Below the pieces are notes generated by a model. That model made no database searches. It was not told the origin of the DNA and worked only from the letters and a program-made list of their open reading frames with translations. The translations under genes were made by a program, and so were the position numbers. A stretch of 64,000 bases of DNA, from positions 1 to 64,000 of the forward strand of contig JAFUSU010000022.1 in assembly GCA_017467515.1 (NCBI GenBank), given 5' to 3'. Shown here piece after piece: positions 1 through 8,263 of this stretch; positions within the stretch are counted from its first letter, which is position 1; every line of letters starts with the position of its first letter. This DNA is from Alphaproteobacteria bacterium. Lineage in GTDB: Bacteria > Pseudomonadota > Alphaproteobacteria > RF32 > CAG-239.

Positions 1-154
1 GGGGAGCTTTTTTTATTTGAGGCCGATCAGGCTCTTCGAGCCTGTATTGTTTGTAAGCTCGTTCCTCGCTAACTGCACTGCGGGCACTCGTTTTGTAATG
101 TTCGCTTCGTTGCGCTGTCGCTTCTCGCTCAATAACAAAACTTCGCCCGTCGTT

Positions 155-185
155 AAAAATTGCTCATTTAAGAGCAATTTTTTTT
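155..185 (+). terminator. Rho-independent terminator-like hairpin
   Basis: A perfect 11-bp stem (AAAAATTGCTC / GAGCAATTTTT, arms 155-165 and 172-182) with a 6-base loop runs into a T tract. The A-rich 5' arm means it could work in both directions. The gene it would end lies left of the window. Confidence 0.6.
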
Positions 186-206
186 CTCCGGCGTCCGCCC
201 CATTAC

Positions 207-230
207 AGCTCCCTTTGGGGAGCTTTTTTT
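207..230 (+). terminator. Rho-independent terminator hairpin
   Basis: AGCTCCC (207-213) pairs with GGGAGCT (218-224) across a TTTG loop and is followed by seven T. The first bases of the window repeat the 3' arm of the same hairpin, so the terminator is duplicated. Confidence 0.6.
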
Positions 231-270
231 ATTTGAGGCCGATCAGGCTCTTCGAGCTGTCTTGTTTTAT

Positions 271-295
271 AAAAAAGCCTCAGACTAAGCTGAGG
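271..295 (-). terminator. Terminator for the methyltransferase/DUF1796 operon
   Basis: CCTCAG (278-283) and CTGAGG (290-295) form a stem. Read on the minus strand it is followed by six T (271-276). It lies just beyond the stop codon at 303, as expected for the end of the two-gene operon. The plus side has only a broken T run. Confidence 0.7.
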
Positions 296-302
296 TTTCT
301 TT

Positions 303-1058
303 TTAATAATTATAAATTTTCCGCTTGAGGTTTTTTTTGAACTTTTTGCTGGGAATACAACGAATTAATTTTAACATAGGCTTAAACCACCAAGGCGTTT
401 GAAGTTCATAACGGCGGAAGATTGAATCCGCAAGAACAACATTACCGATGATACTCGACATAGTTGATTTCGGTTCTATGTTAAACATATCGTAGGTGAT
501 GCGGGTAATTCCTTCAGAAATGTTTTCTTCTTGAAATCCTTTCACATCTTTGCTGTTTTCAATCACTAAAATATCAAATTGTGTCGGATTAAAATATTTG
601 TTGAGTTTTTGTTGAGATTCTTTCAGCTCGTCGGCATCTAATCTTCCATCTAAACTGTACCAAATAATTAAAGTTTTTTTAGATTTTGCCAAGCGCTGAT
701 AAAGACGCTCAATTCGTCTTTGATATTTGCTTTCAATATCGGCAAAGGATTGCTCTAAAGGAATACCTATCGGAAAATCGTGAACAAAGTAACACCCTGT
801 TTTGATATCTTTACAATACTCGCAATTCATATCTGTTTCTTCATTACTCGGGCGCTCTGTTATAACCAGACTTTCTTTATTGAGAAAATGCTCAAAATGT
901 GTCAGTAACCATTGAATTTTATCACTAAACGGGTCTAACCCTACCCAATCAAGAGGATAGGAGGCATATTGGAGTTTATTACGACGCAGGAGTACACTGC
1001 AAGCACAGGTATTACCGACTGAAAAGATTAGATCATATTTTTTCTTATTTTTTGCCAT
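303..1058 (-). CDS. DUF1796 family putative papain-like cysteine peptidase
   Basis: The N-terminus carries the block typical of DUF1796 proteins: a short strand, then an invariant-looking Cys in VGNTCACS, an Arg-rich helix and the SYPLDWVG segment. This family is predicted to have a papain-like cysteine protease fold; its substrate is not known. I start it at the ATG at 1058 (251 aa) rather than at a TTG at 1076, because AAAGGAA sits 7-8 bases upstream of that ATG. The gene follows the methyltransferase by 10 bases and is probably co-transcribed with it. The C-terminus is strongly basic. Function beyond the family assignment is unknown; such proteins also occur in surface-polysaccharide loci, but nothing here points to one. 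Confidence 0.7.
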   Translation of the reverse strand: MAKNKKKYDLIFSVGNTCACSVLLRRNKLQYASYPLDWVGLDPFSDKIQWLLTHFEHFLNKESLVITERPSNEETDMNCEYCKDIKTGCYFVHDFPIGIPLEQSFADIESKYQRRIERLYQRLAKSKKTLIIWYSLDGRLDADELKESQQKLNKYFNPTQFDILVIENSKDVKGFQEENISEGITRITYDMFNIEPKSTMSSIIGNVVLADSIFRRYELQTPWWFKPMLKLIRCIPSKKFKKNLKRKIYNY

Positions 1059-1068
1059 TTGAATTCCT

Positions 1069-1863
1069 TTAATCAAACAGGTCTTTTTTGTGTTTTTTAT
1101 CTTCTATCACATTTTCAATTCGTTTACGTGATAATGCCACATACTCTGAATTCGTGTCAATACCGACAAAACGGCGATTAAGCTTGATTGCGGCCACCCC
1201 TGTGGTCCCGCTTCCCATAAAAGGATCCAAAATCAAATCGTCCTCTTGTGTGGAAGCTGTAATGATTCTTTCCAGTAAAGCCAATGGTTTTTGGGTAGGG
1301 TGTTTACCAAAAGTTTTTTCAGCCGGCGGCGTCGTAAAAATAGACCAGACTGTCCGCATTTGCAAGCCCGGCTTTTTTATCATATCTTTCGAAAAATCAC
1401 CGTTTTTCATGGCGTCATAATTGAAATAGTGTTTAGCTTTTTTTGATTTTCGTGCCCAGAGCAAATTTTCGTGGCTGGCGGTAAAATATTTGCAAGACAG
1501 GTTAGGGCTGGCATTTGGTTTAAACCACGCAATATCGTTTAAAATATGGTAATCCAGCAACAACATTGCATAACCGCAGGATAAAATGCTGTGATAAGTT
1601 CCTGATACCCATATGGTCCCGTTTGGCTTGAGTAAACGTTTGCATAAAGTCAGCCATTGTTTATGAAATTCAAAATCTCGTTCAATACCTTTGGATTTAT
1701 CCCACTGTCCTTTATTAATTTTGATGAGCTTGCCGTTGAAACAACTGGTGCCGGTGGAAAGCATATACGGAGGATCGGCAAAAATCATATCAAACGACTC
1801 TTCGGGCAATTCGGATAGAACTTTGAAACAATCGTCATTATATAAAGTATAAGGTCTGGTCAT
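1069..1863 (-). CDS. DpnA-like adenine-specific DNA methyltransferase (beta class, orphan)
   Basis: 264 aa. Motif IV (ADPPYMLS) is near the N-terminus and the AdoMet-binding motif I (DPFMGSGTTGVAA) near the C-terminus, the order of beta-class N6-adenine methyltransferases. The segments WVSGTYHSI, PNLSCKYFTASHE and FGKHPTQKP closely resemble DpnA/DpnM2 of the DpnII system, which methylates GATC, so GATC is a reasonable guess for specificity. AAGGAA precedes the ATG. No restriction endonuclease gene lies alongside, which suggests a solitary, regulatory or anti-restriction enzyme. It lacks the C-terminal extension of CcrM. Confidence 0.88.
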   Translation of the reverse strand: MTRPYTLYNDDCFKVLSELPEESFDMIFADPPYMLSTGTSCFNGKLIKINKGQWDKSKGIERDFEFHKQWLTLCKRLLKPNGTIWVSGTYHSILSCGYAMLLLDYHILNDIAWFKPNASPNLSCKYFTASHENLLWARKSKKAKHYFNYDAMKNGDFSKDMIKKPGLQMRTVWSIFTTPPAEKTFGKHPTQKPLALLERIITASTQEDDLILDPFMGSGTTGVAAIKLNRRFVGIDTNSEYVALSRKRIENVIEDKKHKKDLFD

Positions 1864-1939
1864 AAATTAATTCCTTGTATTGTGTTTATATTATGTTTGA
1901 TTTAACAGATGTGCAAGGATGTTATTGAGTTATGGGCAT

Positions 1940-1966
1940 AAAAAAACCGCCCAGATGAGTGGGCGG
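1940..1966 (-). terminator. Intrinsic terminator of the putative structured RNA
   Basis: On the minus strand CCGCCC, an 8-base loop and GGGCGG (1966-1947) are followed by seven T (1946-1940). No coding sequence upstream on this strand explains it, so it probably ends a non-coding transcript. Confidence 0.8.
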
Positions 1967-2488
1967 GGATTAATTAGTTTGTTACTTGAGGCGGAAATAT
2001 TTTCAATATTTCTAGGCGGCGGTGCGCGAGGTGGGAAACCTTCGCTGTGCCCGGCTATTTTATTCACCTCTCTTTTTTTTGCGCCAATATCCGGATCTAA
2101 CGAGGTCGGCGGGGCGCGTTTTATGTTGAGTTAGTAGTTTGTTTGGGTTTATCTATCTAACTCAGGGCGGTCTCTTATTCTCATGTTCTTTGGTTTTTGT
2201 TGCCCCTGCTTTTTTATTTCAGCTCCGAGATGTCGGTAGCAATACACAGGGGCGGCGGCCATGTGTCAGTTCTTAATTCTTGTCGTTTTTACTGCCAAGA
2301 GAATGGAAGGACCATTTTTGTTTCTTGCTGCCATAGTTATGGTTTTAAGAAGTTAATATTTCCGGCTTTATTCAGAAGCTGCAAGCGGTACTGCCCATGT
2401 ATGGGGGTTAAGCTCGGCGCGGTTTCTGATGTTATCAACTCTCATAACGAAAGCCGGTTTTTATAATAGGCATAATGATTAATTGGTA
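1940..2488 (-). ncRNA. Putative large structured non-coding RNA (about 550 nt)
   Basis: This stretch has no credible ORF but has its own near-consensus promoter (2495-2523) and intrinsic terminator (1940-1966) on the same strand. It is visibly more GC-rich than the neighbouring intergenic DNA and full of complementary segments: 2450-2457 with 2362-2369 (8 bp); 2294-2300 with 2323-2328 enclosing 2302-2306/2312-2316; 2244-2248 with 2262-2266; 2247-2253 with 2202-2208 (7 bp), enclosing a hairpin at 2222-2240; 2127-2134 with 2157-2164 (8 bp); 2028-2033 with 2065-2070; 1995-2001 with 2005-2011. I find no match to tmRNA, RNase P, 6S or SRP RNA signatures. The length is in the range of the large ornate RNAs (ROOL, OLE, GOLLD), but I cannot show homology. 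Confidence 0.65.
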
Positions 2489-2494
2489 GAACTA

Positions 2495-2523
2495 TGTATA
2501 TCAAATTTTAAAAAGACTGTCAA
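2495..2523 (-). promoter_or_regulatory. Near-consensus sigma70 promoter for the structured RNA
   Basis: On the minus strand TTGACA (2523-2518), a 17-base spacer and TATACA (2500-2495) are followed by an AT-rich start region. It is the best match to the housekeeping consensus I noticed in the window and points at 1940-2488 rather than at any ORF. Confidence 0.75.
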
Positions 2524-2526
2524 GAC

Positions 2527-2562
2527 AAAAAATGCGATATTTGACAAAATATCGCATTTTTT
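2527..2562. terminator. Bidirectional terminator after the VirD4-like operon
   Basis: A 16-bp stem (arms 2527-2542 and 2547-2562, loop GACA) has A runs on one side and T runs on the other, so it can terminate in both directions. It lies 18 bases past the coupling-protein stop codon and also insulates the RNA promoter next to it. Confidence 0.85.
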
Positions 2563-2580
2563 TTTGTTTTTTATATGATT

Positions 2581-4863
2581 TTACTGCTGAGAAGGAGTTT
2601 CCTCTGAGTAATTTTGCTCGTATTCCTCTTCATATTCGTCTTCATATTCCGAATCGGATTCGTTTTCATCAAAATCTTCGCTATCCATTTCTTCTTCATT
2701 CGGATCATAGCTGATTCCTAATTTGGCGAGGATATCTTCATTGACATCTTCACGCTGAGCGACTATCCAATCCGGAATAAAGGGAGAGGGCGGAATTTTT
2801 GATTTAGCCAACATTTCTTTGTCCAGATAATATCTCGGAGCGTCGGCCATAATCGGACGATCAATAAAGCCTTGCATCAAAACAACCTGTTTCAGCATCG
2901 GTAAACTCAATAATTGTGTGGTGCTGATAACGGATGTTCCCTGTAATTGGTAACTGACGTTTTTCGCAAACGGGTTGGTTCCTTTTGAAAGAGTGAACCC
3001 TTCGCTCTTAGAATAAGAAGTTGTCTGAACTGTTTTATTTCCAATCATTTTAGAGAATCGCTGAGCGGTTTGCTCATTGTTTTGAGATAAAATAACTTTA
3101 CAAGCCGTTGTGGAAATAACCGTTTCAAGGTCATCTTTACCATATTTACCGGATATTTGTCCTAAGTCTTGTCCAATCAGTAAATAAGATACTTTTTGAC
3201 CACGTCCGACAGCAGGTCCTTCAATGACGGCGCGTAATTTCGGCATTGTCGGGAACTCGTCGAGAACGAACAGGGCAGGGAACGGACCCATCTTACCATC
3301 TGATTTACTGACAAAATTCGGTGTGTTTGTAATCAGATATGATGACATCAAATCAATGAACGTTGCACTGATGATGTTTAAGGCTTTTGCATCAACTTGG
3401 TTAACGGACAAATAAACGGCTATCGGTTTCCATTGTCCGGTAATCGGGTCTTTCATTCCGCGCAAGTCCTTAAAGTGAATGTCTGAAAAGCTGGTGCGGG
3501 CAACAACCGCGGAGTTCTTGAAAATACCAATACCGCCTAAACCGGTTGATAATACGGAACCGCGCTCTTTATCCGGCATTGCGCTTAATTGGCTTAATTC
3601 CGTAATGCAACGTTGTGAATAACCATATTGACGAGCTTCTTCAATTGCCGCATCAAGCAGATCACGCATCGGATCGGCCATAGCGGCCATTTGATCACCT
3701 TCTTCCAAACGGCGTTTGATATCTTCAGCCTGCTTGATTTGAGATTCAACCATCCATTCCAAAATCATCGCTAAGCAGGATTCGTGTCCAATCCACTTAT
3801 CCGGCAATAAATTCCACGTTCCGATCGGCACATAATTATCAATGGTCAACGTATTATTGCGCAAGTTTTGAATAGCGCGTGCGGCTTGAGGATCGTGCAT
3901 CTTGATATAGTAGCTTTCCAAAACTTTTTTATCTTCTTCATCAAGTTTACCCTCGTAAACACGACCGATAAAGTAGTCATTGGCTCGGGCATTTTCGCAC
4001 TTAAATACAATAAAGTGAATTAAACCATTTAAAGCGCCTCGACCGGCTTTTGACCAGTGCGGATCTGCACCACCTTTAGGATCTTCAACCAGTGTATTAC
4101 ACATGGAATCGATATACATATCACGGTCAGGCCCCGGTTCCGGCAGAGCATTCGGTGCCAACGGATTCCAACTCGGGTAGTAAATACCTTCCTTCGGGTT
4201 ATCTTCCGCACCCCAGTTAATAACAAAGACCGGACCATCTTTGGAGCGAGCGCCCGTTGTGGTAAAGCATAATTCCGGTTTCGGGTCATTTACAATCAAA
4301 CTCATACCCGGAGAATTGAAAATGGTCGGAATAACGATTCCGGCTGTTTTACCGGTTCCCGGAGGTGCACAGCACAGGGTAGATAAGGTTTCTTTTAATT
4401 TGAGCATTCTTCCTTTATAGCGTCCGACAACCATACAAAAGCCGTCAAATAACCCCATTCTTTTAATATCTTTATAGTCGGCAATACGAGCCGAACCGTG
4501 AATGTTTGATTGAAAATGGTATGGGTTTGTGCACGCCCCGATGATTAAACCGACCGGCGTGGATATAATAGGAAGTATTGGCAACCACAGACTGAGTGAA
4601 AAATCACCGTGATATGCGGAAATTTGTTTCATCCAGTTCCAATAGCGGGAAACAAGATAACCCGGATTTTCTAAGACAATCTGCATAAATTTACTGACGT
4701 CATTTAATGTGTCTTTTGAAATACCGCTTCCTAATAAATATCCTAAAGGAATTGAAATAAAACCAAGAATAACGGTAAAAACCAGCGAAATAATGATGGT
4801 TGTGACCATCCATTTGCTGGCTTTGTTATATTCTTCCCATTCTTCACCAGATCTGTCAACCAT
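2581..4863 (-). CDS. VirD4/TraG-family type IV coupling protein
   Basis: 760 aa. Two N-terminal membrane segments (about 20-45 and 90-111) precede a cytoplasmic P-loop ATPase. Walker A is APPGTGKTAG near 166-174 and Walker B is LFVLDEF at 531-537. A VNDPKPEL segment after Walker A and GQDLGQI after Walker B are typical of VirD4/TraG. Coupling proteins recruit DNA or protein substrates to a type IV secretion channel and energise their transfer. The last 45 residues are very acidic (repeated E/D with Y), a possible substrate-docking tail. It is the last gene of a four-gene operon. No VirB-like pore genes or relaxase are nearby, so either the channel is encoded elsewhere or the role has diverged. 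Confidence 0.93.
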   Translation of the reverse strand: MVDRSGEEWEEYNKASKWMVTTIIISLVFTVILGFISIPLGYLLGSGISKDTLNDVSKFMQIVLENPGYLVSRYWNWMKQISAYHGDFSLSLWLPILPIISTPVGLIIGACTNPYHFQSNIHGSARIADYKDIKRMGLFDGFCMVVGRYKGRMLKLKETLSTLCCAPPGTGKTAGIVIPTIFNSPGMSLIVNDPKPELCFTTTGARSKDGPVFVINWGAEDNPKEGIYYPSWNPLAPNALPEPGPDRDMYIDSMCNTLVEDPKGGADPHWSKAGRGALNGLIHFIVFKCENARANDYFIGRVYEGKLDEEDKKVLESYYIKMHDPQAARAIQNLRNNTLTIDNYVPIGTWNLLPDKWIGHESCLAMILEWMVESQIKQAEDIKRRLEEGDQMAAMADPMRDLLDAAIEEARQYGYSQRCITELSQLSAMPDKERGSVLSTGLGGIGIFKNSAVVARTSFSDIHFKDLRGMKDPITGQWKPIAVYLSVNQVDAKALNIISATFIDLMSSYLITNTPNFVSKSDGKMGPFPALFVLDEFPTMPKLRAVIEGPAVGRGQKVSYLLIGQDLGQISGKYGKDDLETVISTTACKVILSQNNEQTAQRFSKMIGNKTVQTTSYSKSEGFTLSKGTNPFAKNVSYQLQGTSVISTTQLLSLPMLKQVVLMQGFIDRPIMADAPRYYLDKEMLAKSKIPPSPFIPDWIVAQREDVNEDILAKLGISYDPNEEEMDSEDFDENESDSEYEDEYEEEYEQNYSEETPSQQ

Positions 4864-4878
4864 TGTATAATCCTGTCA

Positions 4879-6192
4879 CTATACTAAATTTCTAATCAGT
4901 TTTTTAATCTTTTCAAATTGTTCGATATCTATGCTGTTATCAGCTTCTTCTAACGTTTTGGCAAATAATTTTAACTCTCTTGGCATACCTCTGTCAATAC
5001 GCACAACGTTTATATTCATATTATCCCATGTTTCAAACATATCTTCGGCATTGATAATGTTTCCGTATTGAATAATGACATAAGTTGAAATTTTGAAATC
5101 AAAACCGCTCTCTTTTAATTTTTCAGACAGATATTTCTGTGCAATATCGGCTCCTCTTACGGGGGAAATACGGTGACTGCTTTCTGAAAACCATAAAGGT
5201 TCTTCATCATTAAAACGTTCTTCATCAGCGAGCCAATCTCCGGTTTCTTTATCGACAACGCAGACGCATAATTGTCCGTCAGCAACGCCGATAAAGTCTA
5301 TAAAGTTGTTCTTGATTGTCGCACTGGTAATGACTTGGTAGCCTTTTTGTTTGATAACTTCTAAACTTGAGTTTCCGAGATTTTTGGGTGTAGGAGCCTG
5401 AACCGCTGCTGATGGAATAGGATTAGGACGATTATTTTTTCGATTATCTTTTGAACGATTATTATCGTTATTTTGCTTGTTTGAACGGTCGGTTTTACGA
5501 TCATAACTCTTTGTTTCTCTATTCGTTTGCTGAGTTTCACTGTTCTCTGTTTTGGGCGCTTCTTTCGGCTTGCTTTGAATCTTATCCAAATCATCGAAAT
5601 TTAAGTCAAAATCACTTTCGTCTTCATCAAATTTGAAAAGGGCATGATCTAAGATGCTGTTGTTTTGTATAGGCGCAGCCGTCGGCATAATAATCGGTTT
5701 GACATTCGGTAATGTTCTGTTATTGGCAATAGGGGACGGTGCCGGTGTATTTTCGGCAGGCGTAGCTCTGATTGCATTTAAATCACGGGGACGAATTTCT
5801 TTGTAAGATTTTTTTCTTTTAATAACAGGCTTTTGTACGACTACTTTTTCTTGTGCCTCTTTTTCGTTTTTAAGAATGTATTTACGATATAAAGAATAAA
5901 TTTTTTGCCATATATTCTTGAGTAAAACTTCCCATTTTATTAAGCTTAAACTTGCCCAGCCGGTTAGCCATAGAGGGATAAAACTTAAAATAATCAGAAT
6001 GAAGGCCCATTCCCTTTTATCATCAATAACCCAGCCGTTCATCCATAAATCCCACAAATAGCTCCAGTGTCTGGAATCTATCAAATCAAAGTGCCAATTT
6101 GTTAATAAAATAACGCGAATTCCCTCTAAAAAGAAAACGCTCCAAATAAGGCCGACTATGACGATTCGTATAAGTGTGGTTAATGGTTTCAA
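4879..6192 (-). CDS. Membrane-anchored protein with Pro-rich linker and C-terminal domain, T4CP operon
   Basis: 437 aa, not assigned to a family. Two hydrophobic segments lie near 8-32 and 62-85. A long low-complexity part rich in P, A, N, K and D follows (about 110-285). The C-terminal domain (about 290-437) alternates strands and helices, with notable segments FIDFIGVADGQLCVCVVD and GDWLADEERFNDEEPLWFSE, then STYVIIQYGNIIN. The N-terminal membrane module resembles that of the next gene upstream (6248-6748), suggesting duplication. The gene ends 15 bases before the VirD4-like gene, so a role with the coupling protein, such as an adaptor or regulator, is likely by context only. Confidence 0.75.
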   Translation of the reverse strand: MKPLTTLIRIVIVGLIWSVFFLEGIRVILLTNWHFDLIDSRHWSYLWDLWMNGWVIDDKREWAFILIILSFIPLWLTGWASLSLIKWEVLLKNIWQKIYSLYRKYILKNEKEAQEKVVVQKPVIKRKKSYKEIRPRDLNAIRATPAENTPAPSPIANNRTLPNVKPIIMPTAAPIQNNSILDHALFKFDEDESDFDLNFDDLDKIQSKPKEAPKTENSETQQTNRETKSYDRKTDRSNKQNNDNNRSKDNRKNNRPNPIPSAAVQAPTPKNLGNSSLEVIKQKGYQVITSATIKNNFIDFIGVADGQLCVCVVDKETGDWLADEERFNDEEPLWFSESSHRISPVRGADIAQKYLSEKLKESGFDFKISTYVIIQYGNIINAEDMFETWDNMNINVVRIDRGMPRELKLFAKTLEEADNSIDIEQFEKIKKLIRNLV

Positions 6193-6247
6193 AGGTTTTT
6201 CTCCAATCTCTTATCGCTATTTTAGCAAAAACTTGTTAATTGTTTAT

Positions 6248-6748
6248 TTATTTCTTTTCCCTCAATTTGTTCGATAAATCAGAACGAATACCGGCAACAG
6301 CTTTAGGACTTCTCTCTATCTCTTCTTTTTGCTGTTTCAGTTTATTTTCAAAGTCTTGCTTAATTTCTTCGCCGACAGAAATACCTATATTATGAATTTT
6401 GATGCGAGACATCCCTTTAATATATTTATCGGCTTTGCGCTTTTGATACCATAAAATCGGCGCAATGATCAAAGCAAACAAATTTGCCTTATAAAGCTTT
6501 TTCCAACCCCATATCCATATAGGAATCAGCAAAATTAAACATAGAATGAACAGATAATCACTACCGGTGCGAATTTTTCCGCCTTGTTCCCAAAAATCGG
6601 AAATAACGCGCCAGTTGCTCCGAGATAAGTAGTTAAAACCCCATACGGATTTAAAAAGAAGTAAGGTGCCGTAGAGATAGAGATAACTCCAGAGTGCACC
6701 AACCGTTATCCATTTGATAAACCTCAACAGGTTTTTGAGAAATTTCAT
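6248..6748 (-). CDS. Small two-TM membrane protein, T4CP operon
   Basis: 166 aa of unknown function. Hydrophobic segments lie at about 10-33 and 63-85, with a Trp-rich stretch between them (SRSNWRVISDFWEQGG), followed by a basic, helical cytoplasmic tail that looks coiled-coil (about 130-166). Its pattern of L, F, W and IPIW/GW residues lines up with the N-terminus of the 4879-6192 protein, so the two seem to be paralogous anchors. Its start overlaps the stop codon of the upstream 495-aa gene by 4 bases (ATGA), implying translational coupling. Confidence 0.72.
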   Translation of the reverse strand: MKFLKNLLRFIKWITVGALWSYLYLYGTLLLFKSVWGFNYLSRSNWRVISDFWEQGGKIRTGSDYLFILCLILLIPIWIWGWKKLYKANLFALIIAPILWYQKRKADKYIKGMSRIKIHNIGISVGEEIKQDFENKLKQQKEEIERSPKAVAGIRSDLSNKLREKK

Positions 6749-8232
6749 CGTCCGCCATACCCTTTGGTTATATCTAAAGATGTTTTATGATATTCAGGAG
6801 AAAGAGGACCTTGTCCTTGAATGTTATGATAAGGATTAGTTGCAATTCCCATTTTTTTGTACATTGCATCAATTCTTGATAAAGAAGGAGCGTTTTCTTT
6901 AGCTCTTTGACTTCGATAGCTTAGTAAGGCGCCTTTGCCTTGTTCATAGGTGTTCAGACCATCGTTTAGTATAGCCATATTGCTTTGACTGCGTTGCAGA
7001 GAATCTTGCATTGTTTCCGGTTCTGTGGTTTGTATGAGTTTTTGCAACCAGTCTGTATCTTCAGTACGGACAAGATTTTCTATCAGTTCACCTTTAGAGC
7101 CTTTTTGATATATTGATGTTTCCAGATGTTCTTTTGTTGTATTTTGCGGTAAATTTCCTTCTCCGGTTAATCCCAATTCTGTCAAAAAGTTCTTTAAGTA
7201 TTTGTTATCTTTGCTTGTTTTGCCGTTTGCATCATATTTGCCTTTTGATAAATTCTTTTGAATTTGTTCTTGTGCATTATTCAATTGCTTATCAAAAGAC
7301 TCGATTGTTTTGCTCGGTTCGTTTGAAGAATGAATTTTACGAGCGATGAGCAGTGCCATTAATCTGACCTCGGCCTGATGCTCTTTTTCTGTCGGTCGTT
7401 GATAATTTTTATCATTCATACTGTTTTGGGCCTGCTTGAGGGCAGCGGCTTTTTCTGCAAGGCGGTATGCTGTCAATCTGTTGGACGCCATACTTATTGC
7501 ATCGGCGGCTTTTTTTGCAATGTATTTTTTTCTTTCTTCAAGAGAACCTAAACTGTGATATTCTCTAAATAACGGAGATTTTTTATCTTCTTCGGTTTCT
7601 GTTCCTTTATGAATGCGAGCCAGACGTGCATTATATTTATTTAAGATTTCTTCTGTTTGGGCGGCTCTGTTCTGATTGTATTGATTGTGTCGTTCATCAA
7701 GAGCAGCAACTCGTCGTGTCGTTTCATCATCACGAGGAGGTTTTTTAGTGAAAAGTTTTTTTCCGGTATATTTAATGCCTCGATATCCTAAATTTAGGGG
7801 TTTTACAATACCATATTCCCAACCGATTCCGGCGCCTTTTTGTGCAAGCCAATCTGCTCCTTTATATGTTTTCTTAAACAGCCAGTTTGCTCCGCCTAAC
7901 AGCCATTCATTGTACATGTATTTTAAAATGTCATCTTCTTTAAAGATGTCTTTGATGTCTTCATCTTCTTTAACATTATCTTTGCGTAAGTTCTTATCAG
8001 ATTTGATATCGATGCTTTTTTGCGTTTCGTCACGCTCATCTTCCAGTTTTTTACGCTCATCAGCAGGAAGGTTATCTTTTTTTAGGCGTTCGTTGATCTC
8101 AAACAGCTTTTTCCTCTCATCAGCTATAATATATTTATTTTCGCTGACTCCCATCTCAGATGTTTTTTGTGATACATTAAAATCCGGCTGAGCGGTCGGG
8201 CGTTGAGCTGATCTATTTGTTTCGTTTGCCAT
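6745..8232 (-). CDS. Large hydrophilic protein, first gene of T4CP operon
   Basis: 495 aa, unrecognised. It has no signal peptide and no clear transmembrane segment. The N-terminal 100 residues are highly charged and probably coiled-coil (repeated ERKKL and DERD). A central stretch (about 105-165) rich in W, G and K could be amphipathic. The rest is helical and polar, with several Q/N-rich stretches. AAGGAT lies 8 bases before the ATG. As the promoter-proximal gene of a coupling-protein operon it could be a secreted substrate, chaperone or scaffold, but nothing in the sequence decides this. Confidence 0.7.
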   Translation of the reverse strand: MANETNRSAQRPTAQPDFNVSQKTSEMGVSENKYIIADERKKLFEINERLKKDNLPADERKKLEDERDETQKSIDIKSDKNLRKDNVKEDEDIKDIFKEDDILKYMYNEWLLGGANWLFKKTYKGADWLAQKGAGIGWEYGIVKPLNLGYRGIKYTGKKLFTKKPPRDDETTRRVAALDERHNQYNQNRAAQTEEILNKYNARLARIHKGTETEEDKKSPLFREYHSLGSLEERKKYIAKKAADAISMASNRLTAYRLAEKAAALKQAQNSMNDKNYQRPTEKEHQAEVRLMALLIARKIHSSNEPSKTIESFDKQLNNAQEQIQKNLSKGKYDANGKTSKDNKYLKNFLTELGLTGEGNLPQNTTKEHLETSIYQKGSKGELIENLVRTEDTDWLQKLIQTTEPETMQDSLQRSQSNMAILNDGLNTYEQGKGALLSYRSQRAKENAPSLSRIDAMYKKMGIATNPYHNIQGQGPLSPEYHKTSLDITKGYGGR

Positions 8233-8263
8233 TGTTTTATCCTTAGGAACTTACTTTTGTTTT

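Larger units (their letters stand above)
1..256. repeat. Intergenic strip with an exact 40-bp direct repeat
   Basis: An identical 40-base block lies at 1-40 and 217-256, 216 bases apart. It starts inside the 3' arm of a terminator hairpin and runs through its T-run into a GGCTCTTCGAG-type stem-loop. The DNA between the copies (about 57-155) is rich in short inverted segments such as TTTTGT...ACAAAA and GGGC...GCCC. No credible gene is seen here. The left copy is cut by the window edge, so the unit may continue further left. A duplicated terminator region is the simplest reading. Confidence 0.6.

Noticed and set aside
1919-2134. Open frames in the 1864-2480 region on both strands, including small ATG-started minus-strand frames
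   Set aside because: They are short, have no Shine-Dalgarno, lie across paired helices and a terminator, and their translations have no domain character. The structured-RNA reading explains the region better.
1940-2488. Known stable RNAs (tmRNA, RNase P RNA, 6S, SRP RNA) as identity of the structured RNA
   Set aside because: No tag-encoding frame, no conserved RNase P core segments and no SRP GGAAG-type tetraloop domain could be found by eye. A covariance-model search would be decisive.
5361-5594. Shadow ORFs over coding genes (for example 5361-5594, 7685-8191, 21542-21919)
   Set aside because: They are antisense or frame-shifted readings of well-supported genes, with low-complexity translations.
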